Source of the DNA: Morella rubra
Lineage: Eukaryota > Streptophyta > Magnoliopsida > Fagales > Myricaceae
NCBI GenBank assembly: GCA_003952965.2
Contig: RXIC02000481.1
Span: 1-64,000 of the forward strand
Direction: 5' to 3'
Length of the DNA stretch: 64,000 bases
Shown here: positions 21,601-34,677 of the stretch, piece after piece
How the letters are laid out: each line of letters begins with the position of its first letter
How positions within the stretch are numbered: the first letter of the stretch is position 1
Program-made: the position numbers and the translations under genes
Notes under the pieces: model-generated
The model's database searches: none
Told to the model about the DNA's origin: nothing
What the model saw: the letters and a program-made list of their open reading frames with translations, nothing else

Positions 21601-24600
21601 TCCCACTATCTTTACCTGTTTTTTGCTCAAAGGTTTTCAACAACAGCAAGGGATCCCTGGTTCTGGTGCTCGGCATGCAACAACTGCTGTTGCAGCAAAG
21701 CCTCCAAGGCCAGTTGCAGTCCCCGAGGCTGAAGGGTCACAGGCCAATCATCATAAGTCAAAAGTACCAGTGTTGGAGAAGCTCCTTGTAGATCAGCTCA
21801 GTACGGAGGAGCAAAACTCGCTCAACTCAAAGTTCCAAGAAGCGGCAGAGGCTGATAAAAAGGCACTTATTCTATCTCCATTTGCTGATTCATCTCTTCT
21901 TTTGAGCCATTTTGCCTTTTTAGAGTTTTTGCTGGATTCTCCATTTGCTATGTCTATGAGTATAATAACATGATTAGATTTTTAAATGACATTTGGTTAC
22001 ATTGATTCGGTTCTCCAATTGACTAGGATTATCTGTACTCTTCAAATACTGTGCTTTTTATGTGGCTAAGGATGAAGGTTCGACAAGTAAAGATTTCATG
22101 ATCAACTACCAAGAGAAACAATTTTTTAAGGGTTTAAATCAGTACTTCACATGCTTTGTTCTTTTCCCATGTGCTATTTTCACTTTGAAGTGTATACTTT
22201 CTCATTGCCTCTATATCTATTAATTTTTTAGCTTTCTAGATTTCTGTGTGTTATGCGTTCAAACCATAGTGCCTTAGTTTGATTTATATTGATTATGGTC
22301 GCTTACAATTTATCCCATCCCCCAACCCAAGCTTTTGGTGTTGCTGCTCCAATAACGTGTCAAATAATTTAGTGACATGGTCTTACAACTTTGAAGTTAT
22401 AACTTTGTTTTTGGAAAATTTAAAAATCACTGCCTGCGTTTTTATAGGATTTTAAAAACATGTCTAGATTTCTAACTGAATTGATGACGCGACACACCAA
22501 GTGTCAATATATGGTCATGTGACATATCACTTGTCTTAAAAATAAATAAAAATTAGAGTTATAACAATAAATTAAATTAACAAAAATTATAAATTAAATA
22601 AAAAATATCAAACCATAACTTATCAAAAAAATATTAAACCATAAAAAGATATTGTAATGTTTATTTGCTTTTATGATATATGGCATGCCACATGACCATA
22701 TATTGACACGTAGCATGCCACATCATTAATTTATTAGAAATTCAGACGGAAATTAATGGAGGGAGTGATTTTGCAAGTGTGGCCTAAACCCAGGCTGTGA
22801 TTTGTTAATTCTAGAAACTTATGCAGTTTTTAGAATCTCATAAAAACCCGGGCAGTAATTTTTAAATTTCCCTTTGTTTTTCCTAGAACGTGTGATTTTC
22901 ATTGTATTTATTCTACAAATTTAAAGGCCTATGTCAAAAGTAGCATGAAAGCTTTTTGTGGTGATTTTGAACATCATGATATTCCTTGGCAAGTATTCAG
23001 CTTATAGATAGTTATTTGTTGATGTCTTTTGGGCATGACTTGGTGTAGACTTGAGCAAACTCTTTTCCATTTCTGCTGGCAGCTTTTCTATTTTACCAAG
23101 ATGTTATGTTCTTCTTCCCTTTAAGAGGTACTGGGCATCCTTTTTGACCTGATTCTCTTTGCCCATTGTAGGTAGAAGAATTGCAGAAAGAAATGTTGGA
23201 ATCCAGACAGAAAATTGAGTTTTATCGTGTTAAAATGCAGGAACTTGTAAGTATTTGACATCATTAAATTCTTTTTGAAGCTTACATGTATTTGACATTG
23301 TTGTTGGGGATCTAATTGTAAGAAACATGTCAATAATATCGGTTGATTTCATGTTGGTTATTGATAGACTTCTATGCCAGAATGACGGTTTCATATAATT
23401 AGTCACCAAAGAGAGCCACTCATAACGATATGTGGTTTTGGCATATTTGCTGGAAAATTACATTGAAAATGTGGATGGATATTTTTTTTTTTTGATAAGT
23501 AAGAAAATATTGTTGAAGAAAAAAAGTGTTAACAGTACAAAAGATGATACTGAGAGCATACATGCTAAGAAACTTCTGAAATCCAAAAGAGTCAAAAAAG
23601 GAAAACCCAACACAGAATTTGCACAAAGGAAAAGAGACTGCAACATATGTCCCTTTAAGAACTCCAACAAAGACGGTGTATTATCGAAACATCTACTATT
23701 TGTTTCCCTTCATAAACACCACCAAATACAGGAGGGTATCATCTTCCAAACCACCAAAGCTGTCAGGTAGTCAAATTTCCTCTTCCAACACAACAGAACC
23801 TCAGCCACCCTACTAGGCATAACCCAATGAAGATTCAGCATGGATATTAAGTGAGCTGCAGATAGATAAGGACAAAAAGTGACTAAGTTCTTAAGATGCA
23901 ATTCTCTACAAACTAATGCCCCTCTAGTGTGACATTGCTGTTATGAGAATTGAAAGAAACATACTTAGATACTAGCAGCAAAAGATGTATTTAGTGGTCT
24001 GAGTCCATTTCATTTTTTCCAAGAAAAAAAATTGCATGTAATGAATCATCATCTTGGTTGTAAAACTTTTCTTTTCAGTGGACAGACCCCCTGATTGCAA
24101 CATATATTAAGCTGTATCATCTATATGAAGACACCACAATTCTTATTCTAGCTTATGTGTGCTCATTTTGGATGGCTGGGAGCTAGATATGTTTGTACTA
24201 TTTGTCTCATAGATGTTTCATAAGTCATATTAGAAGCAATGATGTATCCCCCTCCCCCTCCTCTCCCCCTGCGGGGAATGTTTTCCCTAAGTTTCATTTT
24301 CGCTTTGGTTAAAGGTTCTGTATAAGAGCAGATGTGACAATCGTGTCAACGAGATCACAGAAAGGACATCTGCTGATAAACGTGAGGTATCTTTTGGATG
24401 CAGAGCTCGTGTATTTGATTGTCATTCTTTCACCACTATCTGCTTAATGAATGCCATTTGTGCTTCAGGTCGAGTCACTTGCCAAGAAATATGAAGAGAA
24501 ATACAAGCAAGTTGGTGATGTAGCCTCCAAGTTAACTATTGAAGAAGCTACATTTCGTGATTTACAGGTAACTGCTACTTGTTTTCATGACTGATCTTTA

Positions 24601-27600
24601 ATTACCTTTTCATTGGTCCTTCAAGTATTAAAAGCGTGTCATAATATGGTCCTTGCTGCTAGATTAATGTTGAATAATCTTATGCTATTTGTCTACAGGA
24701 GAAGAAAATGGAGCTATATCAGGCAATTATCAAGATGGAACAAGATGGTAGTGCAGATGGGATTCTTCAGGTATGTCTTATCAAACACGGACCCAGGCAG
24801 GCCTTTAGAGAACTTTTTGAAGTTCATTTTCATATGAAAATTTCAGGTCCGTGCTGATCGGATTCAATCAGATCTTGATGAGCTAGTGAAAGGTCTAAAT
24901 GAACGTTGCAAGAAATATGGATTGCGTTCAAAACCAACAACATTAACTGAGCTTCCCTTTGGTATGTCTCTGTCATGCTTTTCCTGTGTTTATTCCCTTC
25001 ACCCATTTAGGCAGTCTCCAGGCATCCTCCACCTCTCTTTCAACCTAGATATATGGCATCCACATGACTCTTTGATCCATGTTTTTGTCTATCGTATTTT
25101 TAGGACCAACAGTATTTGTTAACCTCATAACTCATGGGAAATGATCACTGGAAGTGCGTTCCGAGATGTAACACTGATGGACTAGGGCTTTGGAGATTAG
25201 TAACCTATAAATGTGTAGCCTTAATTGGAAAGAATATCAGCATTCAAATACTTGAAGTTGAAATGTGATGGAAGGATAATGAATTGTTTGGGAAGATTGA
25301 GACTCATGGAAAACATGTTCCGCATGAAATTCCTGAGCATTTTCCAAATTTGTCTTTTACTTTTTGCAAACTTTTTTTCTAAAGTACTGTTATAAAGTAG
25401 GGTTTGACCATTTAGTAAGGTTCATTAAAGTGTTGTCCTGTAGAAACTGTCGTTGGATCATTTTCCAATTAGTAGTAAGAAACCATGTTAACTTGTCAAT
25501 GAAAGTTTCTACACAAAAGTTTAAATGCTTTTTCCTCAAATCGTGAAAAAAAATAACTTTGTTATGAATGGAAACTATTCCTGTTTGTAATTAATCAGCT
25601 TTCTTTATGTTTAATAAATTCAACTTACTAATTGCTATTTCCCCATTTTGCTTGTGAACTATTAGCGAATGTACTAAAGGCTGGATTGTGCTATTGAGAA
25701 GAAACAGTGTTGATGATTGGACATTCTGCCCAAACATTCACATTTTTTGTCCTTTGTTCTAGGTTTCAGTTGATATAAGCCGGGTGTACTATTGATCCTG
25801 CTACATTGTCCTGTCTTTCATTCCTGGTTACACTTTTGTTCTGAAATTTTGGAGTTGTATTATGTTGCATTCCACTTGCCTGAAGTGCTTTTTTCTGTTT
25901 ATTATTGTTTAGGTTGGCAACCTGGCATCCAAGAGGGTGCTGCTGACTGGGATGAAGATTGGGATAAGTTTGAAGATGAAGGTATGCATAAATAATTCTA
26001 CATTTGATCAAAGTATTCTTTACCTTTAACTCATAAAGGGATCATCTTGGTGAGTGACATCAAATGGTGTTCACCTTTTAGCATGTGGGGAATCATGTTA
26101 CCAATCATCTATTGCTAGATTGTAGTATGTCCTGTTAGCTATTGCAGTATGTGTTCAGTGATAATTATCACGAATATGCTGGTACTTTGCATTTGTCATT
26201 GACGTTATGCACTCTGATTGTGCTTGATGCCTTTTAACTGGATGCGATAATGGTATATAGTTAAAATGGGGGTTTTCTCTACATAAGGTTTTTAAATGGC
26301 AATGTGATATTTTTGTTGGCTTAGCATAATTTCCAACTTTACAGGGTTCACTTCGGTCAAGGAGCTCACTCTAGATGTCCAAAATGTTATAGCACCTCCA
26401 AGAGAGAAATCTAAATTAGCTAGGAATGAAAAGGCCGCCTCAATTGATAGTCCAACAGCTGCTGCTTCACCTATTAAGTCAGAGAAGTCCCAGATTGGGG
26501 ATGACAAGGCTGTTGAGAATGGATCAGCATATAATAAAAGTGAAGATGACATGGCAAAAAGTGCTCCTAGCAGTCCAGCATCAAGGATTGCTGTTGAAAG
26601 TCCACGTAGAGAATTTCCAGATTTTAATTTTGACAAAGCACTTCCAGATTTTAATTTTGACAAAGCACTAGGTTCAGATGCCTCACCCCGTGATAGAGAT
26701 GATCAGAGGTACTCTTCTAAAGACATCTATTTTATTTAGGCATGGCGAATATTTGCTTGATTGGCAATTCTTGACGCTAGACACATGGTTTTGGTACTTC
26801 TTAAAGTTATTATTTCATCATTCTGTGGTGATTTATGATGCATGGCACTCGACACGCTGGCTGGCAGGCAGGTGCCCCTGTGGCTCTGTTTATATAAGTC
26901 CATCTCTTTCAACTTTAACTCATAACCCATCACTTCTGATGTATTTGAAGAGGGAGAAAAAGGAAAAGAAAGCGCTCATGTTTGTCTGATCTCAGAATCT
27001 TAGCCCACATTCTCTTTTTTGACATCTAGCAGCCTTGTGTTGTTGCCTTCTGCTGGTCTAGCCAAACACCATCTCTTTGTCCTGACACTGCAATCCTCTA
27101 AATTATCATATTACCTTGTGATTCATGCATCTCATCATCAAAGATGGTAAATAGGTTATATTTTATCTTTCTCAATGATAGCTACAAAAGGTAACTTCTA
27201 GAGGTATGTATGCGTGAAGAATATTTATATGTGATTCCTGCATTCGTCTCTTCATGAATGAAAAATACTCAAATTTAAAACTCCACGTTCCTGAAAAATG
27301 GTAACAGTTGAGCATATATACCGTGTTTTTGACAAATAGTAATAGCTGAGTACTTGACAGGTCATTAATCTGTTGTTTTTGTTGCTCCTATTCTCTTAGT
27401 AGCCTTTAATACCAGTTCATATCCTGGCTTGCGACGTGTTCGCTATCGCTAAATGTACATTAACCTAACTAATACATGTTATTTTTTGGGCAGTGATCAT
27501 GGTGGTGATGGGTCTATATTTTCTGTTGATAAAAGTTTCGATGAACCAACGTGGGGAACATTTGACACTAATGATGATGTTGACTCTGTGTGGGGCTTTA

Positions 27601-28522
27601 ATACAGTTAGTACTTCCAAGGTATGTCAATTCTACACCATGTTGAAGGGATATTTGGCACAGAATTTTCCATGCAATTATCATGCTGGCAGTATGTCCTG
27701 TTACCTTTCTTTCTTCAACAATGAATGTTTTTTGTGTAGTTAGGAAAACACAGTGTTGAAGCGAAAAAAATGAAAAGAGTAAGGAGGCCAGGCTTAAGGA
27801 CGTAGGATGAATACAGAAGCTCCCACTGTATAAACATGCTCCTTAAGAATTATATAGCTTGATAGCGTTTGTGTTCTTTTTTCTTTTGCTCTTGATTGGC
27901 AACAACTCAACACGTACACCCTCCATGGGAGAATTCTTTAGGTAGCAAAGAAGGTTTTTGGTCCAGGGATGTGTATACGTAGCCTTTTGAACTTTATGTT
28001 GTCCTTGCTAGGTTCTTGGTCAATTTCTAATATAAAGATGCTTTTGTCTAACATGAATAATTAATGTCATAGGGGGTGGATCAAGAAAGAAATGGAGAGA
28101 ATTATTTCTTTGGCTCTGGAGATTTTGGTCTAAACCCTATCAGAACGGAGTCGCCCCAGGCAGGTGGCTTGTTCCAGAAGAAGAGTGCATTTAGTTTCGA
28201 TGACTCTGCTCCGAGCACACCACTCTTCAGTTCAAGCAATTCACCACACAAGTACGATGCGTCAGGACCCTCTTTCGACAGCTTCTCAAGATTTGATTCT
28301 TTCAGGACGCATGACACTGGACTTTTTGCCACACGGGACCCAGTAGCACGATTCGATTCAATGCGCAGCAGTAGAGACTTCGATCAGGGTCATGGATTCC
28401 CATCCTTTGACGACTCGGACCCTTTTGGATCTGGGCCTTTTAGAACGTCACTAGACAGTCAAACTCCTAGGAAAAGCTCAGATAATTGGAGTAAAAGCTC
28501 AGATAATTGGAGTGCATTTTAG
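18611..28522 (+). CDS. EH/Pan1: EH-domain endocytic protein, AtEH/Pan1 type, 13 exons
   Basis: Exons: 18611-18760, 19515-20646, 21331-21540, 21633-21862, 23172-23246, 24315-24386, 24469-24567, 24699-24770, 24847-24961, 25913-25981, 26345-26708, 27494-27620, 28073-28522; 1054 aa in one frame. EH domain 1 (about 8-100) has an EF-hand loop with D22, D24, D26 and E33. A Pro/Ser/Gln-rich linker follows. EH domain 2 (about 391-480) has the loop DKDRDGRITGEE. Exons 5-9 encode a coiled coil (about 575-715), then the conserved GWQPGIQEGAADWDEDWDKF block and an acidic, Phe-rich tail with a DPF motif (1021-1023). Plant AtEH1/Pan1 and AtEH2/Pan1 are TPLATE-complex subunits acting in clathrin-mediated endocytosis and actin-linked autophagy at the plasma membrane; EH domains bind lipids and NPF-type motifs. 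Exon 4 appears to use a GC donor (see findings). The tail carries two small in-frame tandem duplications. Confidence 0.94.
23484..23839 (-). mobile_element. Non-LTR retroelement fragment in EH intron 5
   Basis: A T-run at the left (poly(A) on the minus strand) is preceded on the minus strand by CTTACTTATC. The block is flanked by the 9-bp direct repeat ATGGATATT at 23475-23483 and 23840-23848, consistent with target-primed insertion of a 5'-truncated element of about 356 bp. No reverse-transcriptase motif is visible. Confidence 0.6.
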
Positions 28523-31011
28523 CTGGGTTGTTGTACACCGTATCCACGTGCGCATTTCTGCATCAAGATCTACCAATTGCTGTAATTGGTCATACTATCT
28601 TTGAGAGTGGTTTGTGGGGGTTGTATGCTTTAGTTTGCAACCCCCAAGTGCTTGTAATGTAATTTTTTTTTTTTTTTTTTTGTATTTCTCCTTGTGAATC
28701 CCCCCTCCCTCTTTTGCGTTTCAATTCTTTTTCCCCATTTATTTTTCCTAGGTTGTTGGCAGTCTCGAGTCCTGTTGAAAGGAATCCCCAAACAATTTTC
28801 TATTACACCTATTGATGAGTATGTTCCTTGTCTTTTTGAGGATTGTCCGTCTTCTATGCAATCTGTCAATCTTGAATAAAACTTTTGGTTGCTAATTTGG
28901 GCCTTCATAAAGCCAGATTCGATCCGTCTGATACAATTGACAGCGTTTGTTGTTTTATCTGTACCTTCTCGTTGCATATTGGGATTCGTTATAACCTTCT
29001 CAATAGTTTTGATGTGAAAACAGACGAGCAAATAGATGAGCTGCAGAGTCAAGGAGCCCCTTGTCCTTGGCAAATCTCTTGAACGATATTTGCAATGCCC
29101 GTCTTTTATTTTGTTCTTTTCTGGCTTCTAAGGTGGTTTCGACCCCTCCTGACTGGGGCTTTTGTATCTACCTTCTTCTAGTAATATATCCTTACTATGC
29201 TCATAAAACAGGAAAACAAAAAAGAAAGTACAATGGGTATGTTTGTTTAATAGCTTGTAGAAAAACGTTTTTGGATTTCAAACATGCTTTTTTAAAACAA
29301 AAATATTTTAATTTTTAATATTATTTTTTATCTAATCATTGACGCCAATTTTTATTAAAAATTACACAAATTAAAAATAATACTTCTCACAAAAATTATT
29401 TTTCTAAATATAATTTTTTAAAAAAATTTTCAAACATCTTTTCTATGGACTCCACCATTCACACAAACACTCGTTACAGAGTTTATTCGCAACGGAGTAT
29501 GGTGATCGATGTCATTGCTTGTGGTAAGATTGAACGCACTGGCTTCTGAGGGTGGAGAACCTGGGTATCTGGCGTTGCCTGAATGTACGAGAACCTACCT
29601 CTAGATATTTTTGTACATCACGACAAAGATTAGACCAAACACCATCCCTATCCCACGCTCCTTTCTGGAAAATGCTTTCTCGCTTCAATATTTTTACCAT
29701 ATCATGATGAAAAGGATAGAAAAGATTATCGAAAAGTCCAATTCAGTGGTGGTCCGCAGTCACGTCAAGTATACACCTTTCTACACAGCTCTGCTACGAT
29801 TTTCTCATTTTCAACACGACTAGTTTGCAGACCTTAGCCCACTTCCACCTACCAAAGGTGGGGGAAGATTCGGCATTCCAAGCAGAAAAAGATAACGAAA
29901 CCAAATCCTGATTGCAACCAACCAAAGATAATGTTGAAAAGTTGCAAGCAAAACCATAAACCTCAAACAAATATTGGAAACACTTGGAAGCAATGAGTCT
30001 CTCAATCTTTGGAGTTCTCCTCTATCTATTATCATCAACGGACTCCTGGCATAGCACAAGAACCACCAATTAACCATTAAAGCTTTCCTAAATAGAGTGT
30101 TTCAATCCTATAGAATACCCAAACCTAGAGGTTTCGGATCATCAAGACAAAGTTCATCAATCCAGATGACAGAGCTAGAAATTTATACTTGAAGCATTCT
30201 GGTTCTTCGAAGAAGAAATGACCAGCTAAACCCCCACAAGAGAGAAGATGACCATGAATTGGACGGCTATCACCCCAACTATCTCGCAAATCCTCATTTG
30301 CCATTGGCTTGCATCAACGTTCAGAGACTTGTATAGACTCCAGGTCATGCCATTTTTCTACATCCCTAATTCACATATGAAAGGTACAGTTGCAGGTACC
30401 CCAACCATATCACGTCTTATTTTGCAATTCATCCACCCCCAACTATCTCATTTCATTTGAGCTAACTTAATGGACATATTGCTGACAGTGTTCTTCTACC
30501 TTTCTGTACATTGAGATATTAACACGGACAAAGACAAACAAGTTTGTCCCTAATTCATATATAGTGAAGATATGCATAAGATGACATAATAATGCTGTGT
30601 CTCAGAATATTAACAGATGAGGCATACCAAAATACTGTGAAGCTAACGGTTTCAGCACCATGAAGCATCGACTCTACGAACAGAGATTCTGACTATCATC
30701 TAAAACTGAACAATCCTTCTAATAGATTTCATGGTCGAGATGCTTGCCACGGGTTAACCACCACCAGAACGAAAGAAAAGTTTGCTTTGCAAAATCCCAT
30801 CACAAGCTAATGTAAAATTAGATGATTAAGGCAGAACAAGGGTAATAATTGTGGCAAAACTCCACTGGAACAAGGACAATTCACAACTTCCTTACGATTT
30901 TAGTATCAAACCATCATAATTTATGACTGACAATTCCATTTCTTACCGGCATTGGCAAGACAGATCATGATAGACTCTATACTTGCATTCGCAGATGATG
31001 CCTATCTGACA
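28523..31011. other. Intergenic region between EH gene and AVT3
   Basis: It contains the EH 3' UTR, a T20-class homopolymer near 28662-28681, and an AT-rich MITE-like block at 29236-29439. The rest to 31011 has no recognisable gene. The minus-strand ORFs at 28630-29073 and 29820-30077 have no family features and may be decayed retroelement sequence. Confidence 0.5.
29236..29439. mobile_element. AT-rich MITE-like element, GTATGTTTG ends
   Basis: The left end is GGTATGTTTGTTTAA. The reverse complement of the right end is AAGATGTTTGAAAATTTT. The inside is nearly pure A/T and non-coding. Only about 7 bp of the ends match well, so this is the weakest of the GTTTG-type elements listed. Confidence 0.4.
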
Positions 31012-32274
31012 TTACATATCTGCAGAGAAAATTGCTAGGAGAGCGTACCAAGTTCCTGAAACCGCCAGAACAATTCCCAACACCACAATCCCCATATCCA
31101 AAGACCATCCTTTCCACCCCAGCTCCTCCTTAAACACCAGCAAATGAAACAAGGCAGGCAAAACAAAGCCCAAAGCACAGCAAACGCCGCTCCCCACCAA
31201 AGACAAGAAGTCAGCAAAATTTGGGACCAACAAAGCCACTAAACACACGAAGAAAACCAGCAACCATCTCAGCCACAGGCAGTAGGTACCACCCGAAAAT
31301 CGCCTTTCCACTATCTCATAAACCGGGTTCATCATTATTGCGAAGGAAAAGAATAAATTCACGCAGAGGCCAACTTTAACCAGAGTACTCACCAAGCCTG
31401 CGCCTAAGTTAGCTGTGATGATGTCGTTCGTTTCTTCACCAAAAGCAAAGTAACCCAACGCTCCGAATCCTCCATACATCAAGGAAATGAAAGCCATGGT
31501 CAAGGCCAATACCCTACCAAAATTCTTCTTATCTTTCGTCTCTGACTCTAATGGCAAAACCATTCCAATCCCTTCAAAAGAATAAACGGCCACGCCAATG
31601 CCATAAAAGAAGACAGAAAGACCCCCAAAGGCCTTAACAGCAGGCCTTTGTTTCAGAAAAACCACCACGTCCTCGACCATCATCACTCCCATAGCCCCAA
31701 TATCAACCACATCAGCAAAAATACTCAAAGGAGCTAAATGAGTCAACGTTGGGATCGAATTCAAACCCAACTGAAAGGGCAAACACCCCCATATGTAAAA
31801 ACTCTTTGGGGCCAATCCCAGAATTCTGGGGTTCAAATTGACAAGATCGGCCAAAGTATTGCCAATGAAAATTAGATAGCTGACGCAAAAACCAGCCTGA
31901 GATAAAATAATCAGACTATCAACAAGCAATCTCCCAATTGAGCCACAGACAGTGAAACCCAAATCGCCAAAAGACGTAATCTTGGAGTACCCATTAAGAG
32001 ATTCGAGCTTGCGGCGAGTGTAGACCAGAAGCATCATGCAGTGGTGAGTGAGAGCGGCAACGGAGAAGAGCATGAGGAGGCTCATGACCCAGCCGGTGCA
32101 CTTGAAGGCGTAGGGGAGACCCAAAACGCCAGCCCCCACAATAGCAATGAAAACATTGGCAAAGGTCTTGAATTGGGAGGACAAAGCTTGTGGCTTACCT
32201 AGAAGCGGCGTGTCCTCTCTGGGTGGGGGTGGAGCTTTCAATGCATTAGAGGAAGACCCAGGTTCCAAAACCAT
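31012..32274 (-). CDS. AVT3: Vacuolar-type amino-acid transporter, AVT3-like (AAAP family), intronless
   Basis: A single 420-aa ORF. The N-terminal 35 residues are hydrophilic with the EDTPLLG motif common in this subfamily. The rest is a multi-spanning membrane protein with about 10-11 hydrophobic segments. The first, FIAIVGAGVLGLPYAF, carries the signature of the amino acid/auxin permease (SLC32/36/38-type) superfamily. Further segments include GGLSVFFYGIGVAVYSFEG and LGYFAFG. Arabidopsis AVT3 proteins export neutral amino acids from the vacuole and are also intronless and of this length. Substrate and location here are inferred from the family. The start is the first ATG, 24 residues before the PLLG motif; no upstream in-frame extension looks conserved. 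Confidence 0.92.
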   Translation of the reverse strand: MVLEPGSSSNALKAPPPPREDTPLLGKPQALSSQFKTFANVFIAIVGAGVLGLPYAFKCTGWVMSLLMLFSVAALTHHCMMLLVYTRRKLESLNGYSKITSFGDLGFTVCGSIGRLLVDSLIILSQAGFCVSYLIFIGNTLADLVNLNPRILGLAPKSFYIWGCLPFQLGLNSIPTLTHLAPLSIFADVVDIGAMGVMMVEDVVVFLKQRPAVKAFGGLSVFFYGIGVAVYSFEGIGMVLPLESETKDKKNFGRVLALTMAFISLMYGGFGALGYFAFGEETNDIITANLGAGLVSTLVKVGLCVNLFFSFAIMMNPVYEIVERRFSGGTYCLWLRWLLVFFVCLVALLVPNFADFLSLVGSGVCCALGFVLPALFHLLVFKEELGWKGWSLDMGIVVLGIVLAVSGTWYALLAIFSADM

Positions 32275-34677
32275 TATCCTCTGTGAGCGAGATTAAAGTC
32301 TGACCCTTTTCTTCTTTTTTTGTTGTTCTTGTTTTCTTCTTCTTTCTCTTCTCTGATCGTACAAATTTGCAATACTACGTACCAGGGAGAGAAAGAAAGC
32401 TGGGATTGGCTGTGGTACGTGGAGGGCTCCTAGGGATTGGAGTAAAAGAGTTAGCGACGGAGTTGGAGAGGATCGGAGGAGATGACACGGAACAGGGGAA
32501 CACTCAAACCTTCAGATTGTTTCTAGGAGTTCTGGCAAGTGAAAATGGAAAGAAATATTCTGGACGCCCGATGATTTTTACACGTGCTTCTTATCGATGA
32601 TATTGAGAGGAAAATCTCGGGGAATTTTCTTTGGGAAAAAAGGTTGCTACTTGCTATTCCCAAGAAATTGAGGACGGCCGAAGATTTATATAGAATGCAA
32701 TTTTGCGCTTGGAACAAAAGCAGACGGATTAGCACGCAGAGAATGGTCGAATCTTTGGCTGCGGACAGTACCTCGGTTGTTAGTTCTCTTATTAAAACAA
32801 AATTAACGCCAAATCTTTTTGTGATCTTTGGTCGTCCAAAGAGCGGAGAGCCAACCTCCTGAATTTGACGGAATCACTTATCCACTTTTGTTAATTTGTT
32901 ATTGGGAGATTTATTTTACCAAGAAAACAAATACTGAAATATTTATTTATTTATTTCAGTTATGAAATTCCTATTAAAGCTCATAATATTTGACAAACCA
33001 TGGCCAATTCTTATATTTTGAAACTGAGCCTGGAAATGAGATTTAGATTTTATAAAAATTTTGGTATAATTTTAAGAGAGATACAGCGAATAGATAATGT
33101 CCACTTAAATTTTTTAATAATATGAAACTTTTAATAAAGTCTATTTAGTGTGTCTAATCATGTTTGAATTAAGATTAGTATAAATTAGATCCGCTTTAAT
33201 TGACCCATTATTTGAGTAATCATTCTATTCATGGCCAGCGCAATCATACGACTTGTCAAATTATGCACAATTTCGTAACAGTCTTTAGATGGACCAATTA
33301 AAGCCGCTCAAGGAGACAATAAAAGCGTAAGACCGCCGCTATAAACTATATAATAATGAATTTTTACCCTTAAAAATTTTACTTTTATTAAAAAATTATA
33401 AAATAATTTTTTTATATTATTTATTTAATTTTTTTTATTTTTTTTTATTAAATCACATAAAATATCTTTAATTTTTTACGAATCTCACGACTCTTAAAAT
33501 TTCTTATCGTAAAAATTTTTACTTCCGAATACCCTATACAGCGACGACCTGGGGTTAATTGGAACGTTGATGGCATGCTAGGACGCGTTACCGAATCATT
33601 GCGTTGAGGCGGATTGAAATCTGACGTTAACCAGAAGCTTTTGACTTCGTTAGTCCCAGTCTCGACTCTCTCGACTTAAAAAGTTTTCCATACCCGCCGC
33701 TACTTTCGTATTGTGTGGTTTAAAGAAGATTTTTCAAACCAAACCGAAATGAGGAGTATTTAGCCCGTCGTAGACCTTTGAATTTTGGTTTGGGACAAGG
33801 CCCGTCAAAGACTAGAATACATTAGATCCACAAAAACGCAAGCCATTACAAAAGCGAGAGCTCAATATTTGCCTTTACCTCATTTTGCCGCACAGATCTG
33901 ATTATCTGGATAAATGTTTGTTAGATACCCATTACTCATCTGTTGGGCCAGATTATTTTTTGCACTATAATATATATTATATCCTTATATGTGAGATTTA
34001 GTTGAATTTCTCTTAACACCAAAAATCATTCTACAGAATATGATTTTTTTTTTTTTTTTTATGTATGAATAAATTATTTTACGAGTTATTTTGTGTGAGA
34101 ATAACGATCATGATTGGAACGTTCTATTTTTTTTTTTTTTTTCCTTGATAATTTCAGCATTCATTTCACAAGGGAGATATTGTGTGGGTGCTGAGCATAC
34201 ATGGGCCTTCAATACTGATTACATTAATGGAGGCAGAAAGTCCATTACAACTCTGATTAAGGCCCAAAGGGTCACAAACAACCAGGCCCTTAAAAGGCTT
34301 CAAACCTTTAGTACAAAATACAAATATAGGTCGGAGTCGGACCAAGCAAATTCAGTTCCCCTACAGCCTACTATTTATTTTATTTAAGATTACCGATATT
34401 GACCAAAAGAAAAAAAATCAGAAGTAAAAATGAACCTCAAGCGCATGTTAGCAAGTCATTAAATTGACCGAGGGCCGAGACCGAGTGAAGTCGGATTAAA
34501 ACCCACTTAGACCATCAGAGTAAACGAGAACATTTGCAGAGCTTATACTTATAGAGCATTTGCAGATTAATTAATCAACAATTTCTCTCAAGCGAAGACG
34601 TCTGATTCCACTCTTAACAGATCCGAAGCCTACATTAGACATAAACACCTTCGTCTATGTAGACGTTGGTATCCAAG
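32275..34677. other. Intergenic region between AVT3 and GnTI
   Basis: The AVT3 5' flank is followed by AT-rich DNA. A block at 33359-33538 resembles 15960-16156 in base pattern and in its right-hand end (ACTCTTAAAATTTCT and CCGAATACCCTA against CCTCTAAAATTTCT and CTGAACACCCTA). A possible retroelement piece lies at 34126-34385. No coding gene is supported. Confidence 0.5.
34126..34385 (-). mobile_element. Possible minus-strand retroelement 3' fragment
   Basis: A T-run of about 17 (34126-34142) is followed by non-AT-rich sequence. On the minus strand this reads as sequence ending GAAATTATCAAGG plus poly(A). No target-site duplication or coding motif was found, so a simple homopolymer next to unique sequence is possible. 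Confidence 0.3.

Noticed and set aside
21593..21973. Exon 4 of the EH gene ending at the stop near 21973
   Set aside because: That is intron read-through. The continuing coiled-coil exons in phase and the conserved C-terminal blocks show that the gene extends to 28522.
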